Source: Methanocella_A sp035319305
GTDB taxonomy: Archaea > Halobacteriota > Methanocellia > Methanocellales > Methanocellaceae
Reading direction: 5' to 3'
Assembly (NCBI GenBank): GCA_035319305.1
Contig: DATHCY010000235.1
Coordinates: 1 to 26,470 of the forward strand
Length of the DNA: 26,470 nt
In this document: positions 1-6,678 of the stretch, piece after piece
How positions within the stretch are numbered: position 1 is the first letter of the stretch
Layout: each line of letters starts with the position of its first letter
Notes under the pieces: generated by a model
The model's input: only the letters and a program-made list of their open reading frames with translations
Told to the model about the DNA's origin: nothing
Databases searched by the model: none
Translations under genes and position numbers: made by a program

Positions 1-621
1 GTTCGCCGAATTCACCGTTACATTATATGTATGGCTTGAGGATGTGGGTCCCAGTGAGGATGTTACCGTTCCATCCTGGGCAGTGATCATCGTGCTCAGC
101 GAGCCATCGACAGTCACGTTTACGCTGGCACTGCCACATGGGTTGCCATACGTGTCATTTAGCGATACTTTGTAGATGAACGCGTTGCCCGTGTTGGCGC
201 GCATCAGAGTGGAGTTGGCCGAGGAGATCATCATCGATGCGGGCCGGCCTCCGATTACCTGTATCGGCTGGTTCACCGTCGGGCTGTTGGCATTGCTTGC
301 CGTCAGAGTGACCGTGCCGGCAGTTGTAGGGGCGGAAAAGATCGCGGTGGCATAGCCGCTCGCGTTGGTTGTCACGCTGGCTGGGCTGATCGAGCCGCCG
401 CTCACGCTCAGACTGACCGCTGCACCTGCAACTGGCGTGCCACCGTTATCAAGGTGCACAGTAATGCCTGACGGGCTTCCTGCTGTAGCATTTGCAGAAG
501 CGATTACAGTCAGATTATAAGCCGGCGATGCTGCGTACGCATTGACCGGCATATTCATTAAACAGCCTGCTAGTAGTATTATACCGATTATTGCGATCTT
601 CGCTTTTCCTGAGCTCATCAT
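1..621 (-). CDS. Secreted Ig-like (Big_1-type) surface protein, 3' end cut by window
   Basis: The first 207 codons are present; the C-terminus lies beyond base 1. An N-terminal signal peptide is seen (charged KAK, then the hydrophobic run IAIIGIILLAGCL, then small residues up to AYAASPAY, about residue 30). The rest is rich in Ser, Thr, Ala, Gly and Asn, with phrases typical of bacterial Ig-like domain 1 (invasin-like) repeats: VHLDNGGTPVAGAAVSLSVSGG, GYATAIFSAPTTAGTVTLTA, VSLNDTYGNPCGSASVNVTVDG. At least two such domains are visible. It is probably an exported cell-surface or S-layer-associated protein, possibly with many repeats. Two adjacent ATGs (619-621 and 616-618) are possible starts; a GGGGTGA Shine-Dalgarno lies about 12 bases upstream. 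The domain family is fairly sure, the function unknown. Confidence 0.75.
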   Translation of the reverse strand, partial: MMSSGKAKIAIIGIILLAGCLMNMPVNAYAASPAYNLTVIASANATAGSPSGITVHLDNGGTPVAGAAVSLSVSGGSISPASVTTNASGYATAIFSAPTTAGTVTLTASNANSPTVNQPIQVIGGRPASMMISSANSTLMRANTGNAFIYKVSLNDTYGNPCGSASVNVTVDGSLSTMITAQDGTVTSSLGPTSSSHTYNVTVNSAN

Positions 622-968
622 AACACATCGCCTTCACCCCACAATAGATCGCTCTTATCGTGGACTATAAATACTTTTTCGGTAAATGGGGAATTTTTAT
701 GGATTTATTCCATTAATACGCAATTCATTCAGTACTTTCACTTATAGATCTGAAACGGGGGGCTTTTTTTCACGCCACGGAATATTGTACCTGTGGGCGC
801 TTAAATAAAAATCAGCGTATGGAGTGGCATTTACGTATGCAATTTTATGTCTTTACAGCGGGTCATCACCGGAGACGCCTCGTTCTATTGCCCTCTCCCC
901 CTGAAAAAGTATATGTGACTTCGTCATAGATTTACTGACGAAAATCTCGTTTACAACCGGTGGCGTCA
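622..968. other. Divergent intergenic region between the surface protein and mmp11
   Basis: No coding potential is seen. It holds the surface-protein promoter near 660-690 and, on the plus strand, a TATA-like AAAAAGTATATG at 904-915 that would start transcription near 937 for the mmp11-mtxX pair. Around that predicted start is a 7-bp perfect inverted repeat, TTCGTCA (920-926) and TGACGAA (936-942). A G-run followed by seven or more T (about 757-771) could be a terminator-like or merely low-complexity stretch. Confidence 0.5.
660..690 (-). promoter_or_regulatory. TATA promoter of the Ig-like surface protein gene
   Basis: Read on the minus strand the stretch contains GAAAAAGTATTTATAG, an archaeal BRE/box A arrangement, about 45 bases before the start codon at 621, which suits a leader of about 20 bases. 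Confidence 0.5.
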
Positions 969-1949
969 ATGAAGCTTGAACCCTCGCAGGTGAAGGAAAA
1001 ATTCGGGCCGTTGTTCTCACAGCGCCTGCTAACGATGATCGACGAGCCGGGAAACCTGGCAGAGATCATCGAGACCTGTGCTGTACGCGGCACCATCGAA
1101 TGGGATGCCGTAAACCGCTGCAGGGCCGGCGGCCTGATCCTGTGGTGTGCAGTGGAAGGCACCACAATGACCATGCGGGCGCGCACGGGTAAGACACAGA
1201 CCAGCTTCGGCCCCGCCGATGCTGAGATGGGCGGTCAGGCGCTGGAGGGGGTTGTCTTCGATGATGATACGGTCCGGACACAGTGGGCAGGCACGGGGGG
1301 CGCGGGTCTGGGCATCGCCGCCTGTCTCACCCAGGCGCCGGGAGTCCTCTACGCGGAATACCCGTCGGAGTCCGACCTCAAGGTGGGAGGCTCCCATACG
1401 AACCGGGTCGAGATCGTCACCCCACGTTACGAGAAAGTAACCATCGGCATCGATGACACCGATAACAAGGAAGGCGGAGCCACCTGGGTGCTGGCCCTGA
1501 AAGCCAGTAAAGCGGCGGCAGAATTGCCAGGGGTTCAGCCGCTGAACCTGCGGCTGATCCAGCTCTGCCCTAAATCGCCTAATAAGACGACCAACTGCGT
1601 GTCCTCGGCGATCACTTTTGCCGTGAGGCCGAACGTATCTCAGGCGTTAATAGACAGCGTCGTCGGCACGGTCAAAGCGGAAAACCGATCGGACGACCCG
1701 GGCATCGCAGTCTATCGGGGCATCGGAATACCTGCAAGGCTGCGGGACTTCGGGTGGGAAATGAAGAAACGTCTCGTATCCCTGGAGGAAGCTAGCGAAA
1801 TGGCTAGATCACACCGTGTCGAGTTCATCGATATTATGGGCGAGAAACTAGGCCGGATTGGGGCCCTCGCGGCGGTCGCGCTCTCCGAGGAGCGAACCGA
1901 AGTCGCGGCGCTCTACGAGGATAAAGCCCTTGCGCTGATCAGGAAGTGA
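969..1949 (+). CDS. mmp11: Methanogenesis marker protein 11 (TiaS-related)
   Basis: The protein matches my memory of methanogenesis marker 11, a family confined to methanogens and related to the archaeal tRNA(Ile2) agmatinylcytidine synthetase TiaS. The hallmark is the GIDDTD motif at about residues 160-165, followed by a Gly-rich stretch (NKEGGATWVLALKA), which in TiaS forms the ATP-binding/kinase region. The zinc-ribbon and OB-fold tRNA-binding parts of true TiaS are not evident and the protein is shorter (326 residues), so it is unlikely to be TiaS itself. Its role in methanogenesis is unknown. The ATG at 969 is preferred over a GTG at 960 because GGTGG (959-963) gives a Shine-Dalgarno with 5-nt spacing. 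It is followed directly by mtxX with touching reading frames. Confidence 0.8.
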   Translation: MKLEPSQVKEKFGPLFSQRLLTMIDEPGNLAEIIETCAVRGTIEWDAVNRCRAGGLILWCAVEGTTMTMRARTGKTQTSFGPADAEMGGQALEGVVFDDDTVRTQWAGTGGAGLGIAACLTQAPGVLYAEYPSESDLKVGGSHTNRVEIVTPRYEKVTIGIDDTDNKEGGATWVLALKASKAAAELPGVQPLNLRLIQLCPKSPNKTTNCVSSAITFAVRPNVSQALIDSVVGTVKAENRSDDPGIAVYRGIGIPARLRDFGWEMKKRLVSLEEASEMARSHRVEFIDIMGEKLGRIGALAAVALSEERTEVAALYEDKALALIRK

Positions 1950-1957
1950 ACGGGCAA

Positions 1958-2767
1958 ATGATGTGGGATACAGTAGTGGCTGGGGCGAAGAAAAATAAGG
2001 CGAGGATCGCCATAGGTATCGGCCCTGAAGCGGTCGACAGGACAGTGACGGGCGCAGAGCATGCCGATGCACAGGGCTACGCCGAGGTGACGCTGGTCGT
2101 CGGAAAGAGGCTGGAATCCGGTCTGGGTATGTATGTTTCATCCGACCCCGAGACAGCGCTAATCCGGATGCTGAAGGAAGGCAGAGTCGATGGGATCGTG
2201 AGAGGATCGCTGAGCGCCAGCACAACGCTGAAGAACCTCAAGGCAATGATGGGCCTGGAAAAGATCCGACGAGTATCCCTGCTGAAGACGCCCGGGGGGA
2301 AATTTTTCTTCTTCGCGCCCGTAGGAGTCGACGAGGGATGGACCGTCGAGGATAAAGTCGAGCTGGGCGCTCTCGGATCAGATCTCATACGCCGGTTCGG
2401 CATCGAGCCCGACATTGGCGTTCTTTCGGGCGGCAGGCTGGGCGACCGGGGGCGCTCCTCGAGGGTCGACCGGTCCATGGACGATGCGGAAGAGGTCGCC
2501 CGTATCCTGACGGAAAAAGGCCTTAAGGCAAAGCACTCGCAGATCCTGATCGAAGATGCGGTGAAAGAGCACAACTATATCATCAGCCCGGACGGTATCA
2601 GCGGCAATCTCGTGTTCCGGTCGCTTTGTCTGGTCGGCGGCGGCGAAGGCTACGGAGCTCCGCTAATCGGGACAGACATCGTCTACGTGGACACGTCCAG
2701 GGCGGGCAGCGGATACGAGAACGCGATATGCATGGCCAGCGCCCTGTGCAGTCCCAAGCAAAAATGA
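1958..2767 (+). CDS. mtxX: Methanogenesis marker protein 4 / MtxX
   Basis: About 269 residues of the MtxX family (methanogenesis marker 4), annotated in databases as a methyltransferase-related protein and structurally akin to phosphate acetyl/butyryltransferases. Supporting stretches are RIAIGIGPEAVDRTV near the N-terminus, GRVDGIVRGSLSAS, a Gly-rich VLSGGRLGDRGRSS, and the C-terminal LVGGGEGYGAPLIGTDIVYVDTSRAGSGYENA. The biochemical role is not established; the old methyltransferase label came from gene neighbourhood. The longer reading frame starts with GTG at 1946 overlapping the mmp11 stop, but AGGAAGTGA at 1941-1949 is an almost ideal Shine-Dalgarno for ATG 1958 (or 1961). The gene is co-transcribed with mmp11 and ends 10 bases from the convergent gene. 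Confidence 0.8.
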   Translation: MMWDTVVAGAKKNKARIAIGIGPEAVDRTVTGAEHADAQGYAEVTLVVGKRLESGLGMYVSSDPETALIRMLKEGRVDGIVRGSLSASTTLKNLKAMMGLEKIRRVSLLKTPGGKFFFFAPVGVDEGWTVEDKVELGALGSDLIRRFGIEPDIGVLSGGRLGDRGRSSRVDRSMDDAEEVARILTEKGLKAKHSQILIEDAVKEHNYIISPDGISGNLVFRSLCLVGGGEGYGAPLIGTDIVYVDTSRAGSGYENAICMASALCSPKQK

Positions 2768-2777
2768 AAACGGCCAG

Positions 2778-3098
2778 TCATCCTGTATCGTAAGCATCCA
2801 GGGCGGCGGGAAGGGCCTGAGTGACGGCGTTGCCGACGGCCGGCAGGCCGATAAGCACGGCACTGATGATCTCTTCTCTCGTCGCGCCCAGGGACTTCGC
2901 GTGCCTGACATGGAACAGCAGTCCGCTCTCCAGCCTGGCCGCCGCCAGCACGGCTATGTATGCCAGCTCACCGGTTTTGGGATCGAGCCTGCTCGCGCCT
3001 TCCAGCTTTCCGGTCGCTTCCATCCACGCAGCCTGATGGGCTGGGGCTTCCGTCATAAACGTCTTAAACGACTTGCTAACTAGGGACATATCGCTCAT
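2778..3098 (-). CDS. Carboxymuconolactone decarboxylase (AhpD-like) family protein lacking CxxC
   Basis: A 106-residue single-domain protein of the CMD/AhpD fold. The diagnostic stretch is GELAYIAVLAAARLESGLLFHVRHAKSLGATREEI, written here in two parts: GELAYIAVLAAARLE and then SGLLFHVRHAKSLGATREEI. It shows the family HxxxAxxxG pattern (residues HVRHAKSLG). In redox-active AhpD homologs a CxxCxxxH motif precedes this; here the positions are LESG, so there is no cysteine and peroxidase activity is unlikely. The substrate is unknown. ATG 3098 has an AGGAG Shine-Dalgarno 8 bases upstream. A palindromic pair TGATCA-GT-TGATCA lies just upstream (3113-3126). It follows the regulator gene on the same strand by 117 bases. 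Confidence 0.75.
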   Translation of the reverse strand: MSDMSLVSKSFKTFMTEAPAHQAAWMEATGKLEGASRLDPKTGELAYIAVLAAARLESGLLFHVRHAKSLGATREEIISAVLIGLPAVGNAVTQALPAALDAYDTG

Positions 3099-3112
3099 GT
3101 GGTTTGCTCCTG

Positions 3113-3126
3113 TGATCAGTTGATCA
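3113..3126. promoter_or_regulatory. Possible operator: paired TGATCA palindromes
   Basis: TGATCA occurs twice separated by GT, giving a 14-bp near-perfect dyad, 15 bases upstream of the CMD-family start codon. It lies between the regulator gene and its downstream neighbour, so it could be a binding site for that Lrp/AsnC-like regulator. This is inference from position only. Confidence 0.3.
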
Positions 3127-3214
3127 ATTACTGCTATCCCTGAACAGCCTTATGCATGTGTTTGAGGTGCGGTGGATAGGCTGGCAAAAATTGCTGCGCT
3201 TCGTACCTGTTTAT

Positions 3215-4150
3215 TTAGCCTGGAGGTTCATGTTCTGGAACTCCCGGTGCCACCGAAGCCTTCTCCCGGACATGGTCCTGGCACCAGGTGTCGAAATAGT
3301 ACATGTGGTAGGCGATGTTTGGCACGATCCGGTCGAAGAGCCCCTCGGCCTGCATGGTGTCCTGGAGGACTTTCAGCTCAGCCATCGTCCTCGCCCGGGC
3401 CACGAAGACGATCAGGTCGGGCCGGGTGCTGTACGTCCAGAAGTGCAGCATGTGCCGGGCATACTTAACCTTGAGCATAGCCGCGACTTTCCGATTATCC
3501 AGACCTTCCCGGGCGTAGAGGTTCAGCAGCGCGAACACGTCCCCAGCCGGGGCGGGATCGTACCTGGTCAGGTAATATAATAGGCCGTTATTCTCCATGC
3601 GCTCCACCCTCCGCCCGATCGTCTTCGCTGTAACACACAGCTCCCGGGAAACTTCGGCGATCGGTTTCCTGGCATCATCCTGGAGGGTGGCAAGGATGCG
3701 GAAGTCGGTGCGGGTCAGCGACACGTCCGACGACCCCCTTGGCGGCGGGTGGTTCAGCAGACCATAAACCGGGGTTTTCAGCCGCCCTTCTCGAATGACA
3801 AAGTTCACGTATTCGCCCAGCTCCGATACATCGTGCAGCACTCCCCTTACGTACATGTAGTTGCCTCCCGCGACGATTACCCTGGCCGTAAGCGGGCTCC
3901 TACCAAGGCGCTCTACGGCTTCTCCCACGATCGCCGCGTCGGACGCGCCGCCGATCTTGATCCACTGCTGAGGCAGGGCTTTCCCGGTGAGAGAGATAGT
4001 GAACTGCCTGACGATACCCCGATCGATCATCGCCTGGACTCGCTTGTGAACCGCGTTGACCGAGAGGCCTTCCCCGTCCGCAAGCTCTCGATACGTGGTT
4101 CTCGAGTTCATGACCAGCGCCTTGAGAAGCCGGAAATCGGTGTCGTCCAT
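3215..4150 (-). CDS. Lrp/AsnC-type transcriptional regulator with two winged-HTH domains
   Basis: A 311-residue protein with two AsnC-type helix-turn-helix units: residues 1-60 (DDTDFRLLKALVMNSRTTYR, then ELADGEGLSVNAVHKRVQAM) and about 148-205 (LTRTDFRILATLQDDARKPI, then AEVSRELCVTAKTIGRRVER). Each is followed by an alpha/beta region that may be a degenerate ligand-sensing (RAM-like) domain. Double-HTH proteins of this kind are common in methanogens and haloarchaea; the targets are unknown. ATG 4150 is supported by a GGAG element about 8 bases upstream and a strong TTTATATA box A (4186-4193, minus strand) about 40 bases before the start. The CMD-family gene downstream is a plausible target or operon partner. 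Confidence 0.8.
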   Translation of the reverse strand: MDDTDFRLLKALVMNSRTTYRELADGEGLSVNAVHKRVQAMIDRGIVRQFTISLTGKALPQQWIKIGGASDAAIVGEAVERLGRSPLTARVIVAGGNYMYVRGVLHDVSELGEYVNFVIREGRLKTPVYGLLNHPPPRGSSDVSLTRTDFRILATLQDDARKPIAEVSRELCVTAKTIGRRVERMENNGLLYYLTRYDPAPAGDVFALLNLYAREGLDNRKVAAMLKVKYARHMLHFWTYSTRPDLIVFVARARTMAELKVLQDTMQAEGLFDRIVPNIAYHMYYFDTWCQDHVREKASVAPGVPEHEPPG

Positions 4151-4182
4151 ACCCAGGACTCCAGAACAACCATACGATCTGC

Positions 4183-4195
4183 GGATATATAAAGG
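4183..4195 (-). promoter_or_regulatory. TATA box of the double-HTH regulator
   Basis: Minus-strand CCTTTATATATCC is a near-consensus archaeal box A. It predicts transcription initiation about 13 bases before the ATG at 4150. Confidence 0.6.
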
Positions 4196-4231
4196 CCTGC
4201 GGAGCGAACGCGAGCGACGCGGTAAATATTC

Positions 4232-4987
4232 CTACCCTGCGGTCCGGTTTCGCTCGTGCAGGTAGACGCTCAGCGCGAGGAAGATCACGGTAAACAGGAC
4301 AACCCCAAGGACGTCAGGGATCAATCCATACAACCGGCCGCTGACCGCAGATCTGAACAGATCTGCGCCATAAGTCAATGGTGAAAGCCACGTGATCCAG
4401 CCGAACACACCCATCTCAGCCGCAGTGACGAATATGCCGCTCACGAAGATCAGCGGCAGGCGAACGAGATTGACCAGCATCATGGCATTCGCCGGGTTCT
4501 CCGTGGGAACCGCGGAAAACATGACCCCCATCGCCGAGAACTCGAATGCGACCAGCACCGTGCTGGCGATCAAGATCGGAAGATTTTGTGCACTGACTCC
4601 GAAGAAGATCAGGCCGATGGCAAGGGGCAAGCAGGCGATGACCACCCCGAACGCTATGCCCGCGCAGATTTCGCCGAATACAATGGACAGTGGCGAAATC
4701 GGCGCGACGATCATCCTTTCATAGGTCTTGGTCCTCCGCTCCATCGGCACCGCCAGCGGCCCGATGGACGACGAAGAGAATAGTATCGTGACGGCCATAA
4801 TGCCGGGAATCACGACTTCAGCAGGCAGGTTTCTGCCCACGGAAAATGAGAAGAACATGGCAGCTGGGAATAGTATCCCCATCATGAAGCTCTGAGGCTG
4901 GAAGTAGTACATGCACGCGTCCTTCTTCGCGATCGCCAACGCCTTCAGCAACTCGGCGAAAACGCGGGACAGCATCGGAAATTTCAT
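4232..4987 (-). CDS. ABC-2 type transporter permease
   Basis: A 251-residue integral membrane protein with about six hydrophobic segments, for example SFMMGILFPAAMFFSFSVG, VVIPGIMAVTILFSSSSIG, IAFGVVIACLPLAIGLIFFG, and the C-terminal VLGVVLFTVIFLALSVYLHE. The stretch PLAVPMERRTKTYERMIVAP is typical of ABC-2 permeases that work with DrrA-type ATPases. The start codon overlaps the stop of the ATPase gene by four bases (ATGA), so the two are translationally coupled and form one exporter. The substrate is unknown; drugs, lipids or glycoconjugates are usual for the family. Confidence 0.85.
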   Translation of the reverse strand: MKFPMLSRVFAELLKALAIAKKDACMYYFQPQSFMMGILFPAAMFFSFSVGRNLPAEVVIPGIMAVTILFSSSSIGPLAVPMERRTKTYERMIVAPISPLSIVFGEICAGIAFGVVIACLPLAIGLIFFGVSAQNLPILIASTVLVAFEFSAMGVMFSAVPTENPANAMMLVNLVRLPLIFVSGIFVTAAEMGVFGWITWLSPLTYGADLFRSAVSGRLYGLIPDVLGVVLFTVIFLALSVYLHERNRTAG

Positions 4988-5937
4988 CGTCGATCGTCGC
5001 CTACGGCCTCACTATTCCCGTTTACGATCGCCAGAAATGTATCCTCTAAAGTCGGACCTGGCGTTGTGATAGAGACTATCCTGCGACCATTTCCTCGCGC
5101 GTAGTCCAATATAGCTTCGGATAGTTCCGACGGCTCCGATGTGTATAGCCTGATCTTGTCCCCGCTCTTCCTGTAGCTGCTGACTCCCGAGAGCGAGGCA
5201 AGGCTATCGATCACACGCGGGGTCATAGAGTCCAGCGACACCTCGACAGACCGGGACATGCGGACGATCCGCTTGAGTCGTTCCGGGGCCTCCACAGCCG
5301 CCAGTTTTCCTTTGACGATGATGCCGACGCGGTCGCACAATGTGTTAGCCTCGTCCAAGGTGTGCGTAGTAAGAAATATTGTTGTGCCCTCCTCGCCCAG
5401 CCGGACCAGTATGTCCTTCAGCGTCCTGGCACCCTGCACATCCAGGCCAGCGGTAGGCTCGTCCAGAAAGAGCACCTTAGGAGAATGGATTAAGGCCATG
5501 GCCACGGTGACCTTTCGTTTCATCCCCTTCGAGAAGCCTTTTACCTTCTTATCTTTTACCCCGCCGAGTCCGAAGAGATGCAACAGCTCATCCGCTCGCC
5601 GAATCCGATCATGCCTTGATACACCGTAGAGCTTGCCGGCAAACATAAGGTTATCCCATGCCGACAACTCATCGTAAATATTGGACACGTCGGGAACGAC
5701 CCCGATACATTCACGGGCAAGGAATTTATCGTGGATGACATCGTGGCCCATGATCTTTGCCCTGCCTTCCGACGGCATTGATAAGCCTGTCAACATCCGG
5801 ATCGTCGTCGTTTTTCCGGCACCGTTGGGTCCCAGAAACCCGAAAAACTCGCCCGGACTTACCTTAAAACTGATATGATCAACCGCCCTGAACCCTCCGA
5901 AATCCCTCGTCAAATTTTCCGCTTCTATGGCTTCCAT
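4984..5937 (-). CDS. ABC transporter ATP-binding protein (DrrA/CcmA-like exporter ATPase)
   Basis: A 317-residue ATPase with all motifs: Walker A GPNGAGKT (36-43), signature FSKGMKRK (about 135-142, with the K variant usual in DrrA-like proteins), Walker B VLFLDEP (155-161), D-loop GLD and the H-loop TTH (about 192). The C-terminal 100 residues form the accessory domain usual in ABC-2 exporters. ATG 5937 follows a GAGG element by 8 bases. It is the first gene of the exporter operon and is divergent from an HxlR regulator, which suggests regulation by that protein through the shared 109-bp promoter region. Confidence 0.9.
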   Translation of the reverse strand: MEAIEAENLTRDFGGFRAVDHISFKVSPGEFFGFLGPNGAGKTTTIRMLTGLSMPSEGRAKIMGHDVIHDKFLARECIGVVPDVSNIYDELSAWDNLMFAGKLYGVSRHDRIRRADELLHLFGLGGVKDKKVKGFSKGMKRKVTVAMALIHSPKVLFLDEPTAGLDVQGARTLKDILVRLGEEGTTIFLTTHTLDEANTLCDRVGIIVKGKLAAVEAPERLKRIVRMSRSVEVSLDSMTPRVIDSLASLSGVSSYRKSGDKIRLYTSEPSELSEAILDYARGNGRRIVSITTPGPTLEDTFLAIVNGNSEAVGDDRR

Positions 5938-5987
5938 GATCCAGCCTCATTGAATAGACTATCCCTCTACTCCCATATTCCAGCGTT

Positions 5988-6050
5988 TCATATTACTATC
6001 AAATGGATACTATTAATAGTATAAAGTTTATAGTAGCATACTCAGTATGC
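5988..6050. promoter_or_regulatory. Divergent promoter with two dyads (probable HxlR operators)
   Basis: ATACTATTAATAGTAT at 6007-6022 is a perfect 16-bp palindrome. A second dyad, GCATAC-TCA-GTATGC at 6036-6050, overlaps the hxlR-like start codon. Both contain ATACT facing AGTAT. A TATA-like AGTATAAAG (6019-6027) sits about 25 bases before ATG 6047, suggesting a leaderless hxlR transcript. The placement fits autoregulation and repression of the divergent exporter. Confidence 0.55.
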
Positions 6051-6448
6051 ATCACGATACCAACAGGATATGTCTCTGCAACCTGGAGGGCACCATCAAC
6101 ATCATATCGAAAAAGTGGGCTATCATCGTCATTAGCACCATCGGAAACCACGGGACGATGCGGTTCAGCGAGCTGATGACCGACATGAACTCAATCACGT
6201 CCAAGACGCTGGCCGATCTATTAAAAGTGCTCGAGAGGGAGGGCCTGATCTCACGGGAATCATTTGCGGAAATTCCGCCAAGAGTCGAGTATTCCCTGAC
6301 CGCCGACGGCCAGCAACTGCGCGAAGCGCTGATACCACTGCTGAACTGGGCAGACCGCCGGGATACCAGGCGAAACAAGCCCCGCGCACCCCGATCCCCG
6401 GGCACAGTTTGTCGAGGCGAAAAACTGACAAGAAAGAAGCGATCGTAA
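6047..6448 (+). CDS. HxlR-family winged-helix transcriptional regulator
   Basis: A 133-residue protein with the HxlR (DUF24) winged helix: a Cys pair near the N-terminus (RICLCNLEGTINIISKKWAI), then HGTMRFSELMTDMNSITSKT, LADLLKVLEREGLISRESF, and the wing PPRVEYSLTADGQQLREALI. Many HxlR proteins sense thiol-reactive or electrophilic stress by an N-terminal cysteine; Cys9 or Cys11 could play this role (inference). A basic, Pro-rich tail follows residue 105. It is divergent from the ABC exporter, the usual arrangement for a local regulator. No clear Shine-Dalgarno is seen, in keeping with a leaderless message. Confidence 0.85.
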   Translation: MHHDTNRICLCNLEGTINIISKKWAIIVISTIGNHGTMRFSELMTDMNSITSKTLADLLKVLEREGLISRESFAEIPPRVEYSLTADGQQLREALIPLLNWADRRDTRRNKPRAPRSPGTVCRGEKLTRKKRS

Positions 6449-6536
6449 CCTTCTATCGATCGAAGATCGCTTTCTGTAGCAAGTCTTATAACGGTTCCGA
6501 TCTCAAGTAATTTTATGGGATGGGGCCGTGAAGGCG

Positions 6537-6571
6537 GAGAAAACCCGGTTGCTTTAGCGCCGGAGGGAATC
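6537..6571 (+). repeat. 35-nt intergenic motif, copy 1 (upstream of mmp14)
   Basis: The motif, with core CGGTTGCTTTAGC, matches 10352-10386 at 31 of 35 positions by my count. Both copies lie upstream of methanogenesis-marker operons and both are followed by CTCGTTC...TTCGTTC-like sequence that can form short stems with the motif's GGGAA or GCGAA part. Confidence 0.65.
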
Positions 6572-6623
6572 CGACCTGGGAAGCGACTCGTTCCATTCGT
6601 TCATCCGTCCCTTCGTTCAGACA

Positions 6624-6634
6624 CAAAATATATG
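6624..6634 (+). promoter_or_regulatory. TATA box of the mmp14 operon
   Basis: AAAATATATGG lies about 50 bases before the preferred mmp14 start at 6679, giving a leader of roughly 25 bases. Confidence 0.5.
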
Positions 6635-6678
6635 GTGTCCCGGTTGAAATTCCCGATGATTAACCAGTGGTGAAATGG

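Noticed and set aside
3152..4192. Several plus-strand frames of 67-147 codons
   Set aside because: They lie antisense to the double-HTH regulator, whose domains and promoter are clear; they are shadow frames of a GC-rich gene.
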